A DNA stretch of 50,574 nucleotides from contig JAGWYA010000001.1 in the NCBI GenBank assembly GCA_018969615.1, forward strand, positions 118,567 through 169,140, written 5' to 3'. The translations under genes were made by a program, and so were the position numbers. The notes beneath the pieces are model-generated. The model did no database searches and was not told where the DNA came from. It saw only the letters and a list, made by a program, of their open reading frames with translations. This document shows, one piece after another, positions 50,312-50,574 of this stretch; the first letter of the stretch is position 1, and the number at the start of each line of letters is the position of its first letter. Source of the DNA: Patescibacteria group bacterium. Its GTDB lineage: Bacteria; Patescibacteriota; Minisyncoccia; UBA6257; 02-FULL-45-10c.

Positions 50312-50574
50312 TTAATTGGAGGTCAGACCGAGCTTCGGATCATCGTCTTTCAAAAGACCAAGCGAGCGGGCCTTTGCGAGAAACTCTTCCGTCTCCCGCT
50401 TGTTCTTGAACCGTTCCGAGGCCGCCTGTTCAAGTGATCCCTGAAGAGTTCCTGAGATCACCGCAGAAAGCAGCTCGAGCTCGGGGCCGGAGAATTGCTT
50501 CGCATTCAACTGATAGTCCTCAAACGCGGCATACGCGATCGGAAACGCATCCTTCACGATCTGCGCCATCGCTT
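50312..50574 (-). CDS. Probable ThyX C-terminus, 5' end outside window
   Basis: The reading frame stays open to the window edge, so the 85 residues shown (MAQIVKDAFPIAYAAFEDYQ at the start) are only the C-terminal part. FPIAYAAFEDY and the preceding MAQIVK resemble the end of FAD-dependent thymidylate synthase ThyX (pattern MAEIVKxxFPxxYxAFE). The catalytic parts lie outside, so the name is tentative. The stop is followed by a clear terminator. Confidence 0.5.
   Translation of the reverse strand, partial: AMAQIVKDAFPIAYAAFEDYQLNAKQFSGPELELLSAVISGTLQGSLEQAASERFKNKRETEEFLAKARSLGLLKDDDPKLGLTSN

Overview
The window comes from a bacterium of the Candidate Phyla Radiation (Patescibacteria, Parcubacteria-like). 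It carries the str and S10-spc ribosomal protein operons. The gene for ribosomal protein L30 (rpmD) is missing between rpsE and rplO, which is a known mark of this radiation. Several families that recur in these genomes are also present: DUF5671, DUF5652, a VirB4/TraG-like ATPase with an N-terminal membrane segment, a bifunctional phosphoglucose/phosphomannose isomerase, and a four-helix-bundle protein. Base composition is a little above half GC, except for an AT-rich island at about 44.05-45.3 kb and a GC-richer gene at 47.4-48.0 kb.

Layout. From 0.1 to 6.6 kb a five-gene minus-strand operon holds a small unknown protein, the VirB4-like ATPase, a D-aminoacylase-like amidohydrolase, ftsW and murG. 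Two large membrane glycosyltransferases on the plus strand (6.6-8.2 and 10.2-12.0 kb) flank ychF, a 3-methyladenine DNA glycosylase and a DUF4258-like protein. An alr-ftsQ pair, a membrane-anchored metzincin protease, serS, a small Cys-rich protein and a GT2-greA-lysS operon follow. From 19.4 to 32.4 kb lies one long minus-strand ribosomal block, read as tuf, rpsJ, a terminator, rplC-D-W-B, rpsS, rplV, rpsC, rplP, rpmC, rpsQ, rplN-X-E, rpsN, rpsH, rplF-R, rpsE, rplO, secY, a terminator, then adk-map. The str operon (rpsL, rpsG, an unknown gene, fusA) lies at 33.8-37.3 kb. Two independently transcribed small genes sit between fusA and tuf. The region from 37.4 to 50.6 kb is more accessory: a PDZ protein, an S41 protease, an M50 protease, DUF5671, a sugar isomerase, small membrane proteins, an AT-rich ClpP-like cassette, several small orphan genes, tRNA-Ser(GGA), htpX, a four-helix-bundle gene, lemA and the 3' end of a probable thyX.

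The window uses two gene-start grammars. Most housekeeping genes have no Shine-Dalgarno sequence. In many of them a TATACT-type -10 box ends only 6-9 nt before the ATG, which predicts leaderless mRNAs (serS, adk, the SIS isomerase, DUF5652, the GlpM-like gene, lemA). By contrast, nine mostly small or accessory genes carry clear Shine-Dalgarno sequences, and several of these also have their own consensus promoter and intrinsic terminator. Other structures worth testing are an attenuator-like terminator with a possible antiterminator between rpsJ and rplC, a cloverleaf-like fold just after fusA, an inverted fragment of tRNA-Ser, and inverted repeat arrays flanking the four-helix-bundle gene. No CRISPR array, rRNA gene, transposase or integrase was seen.
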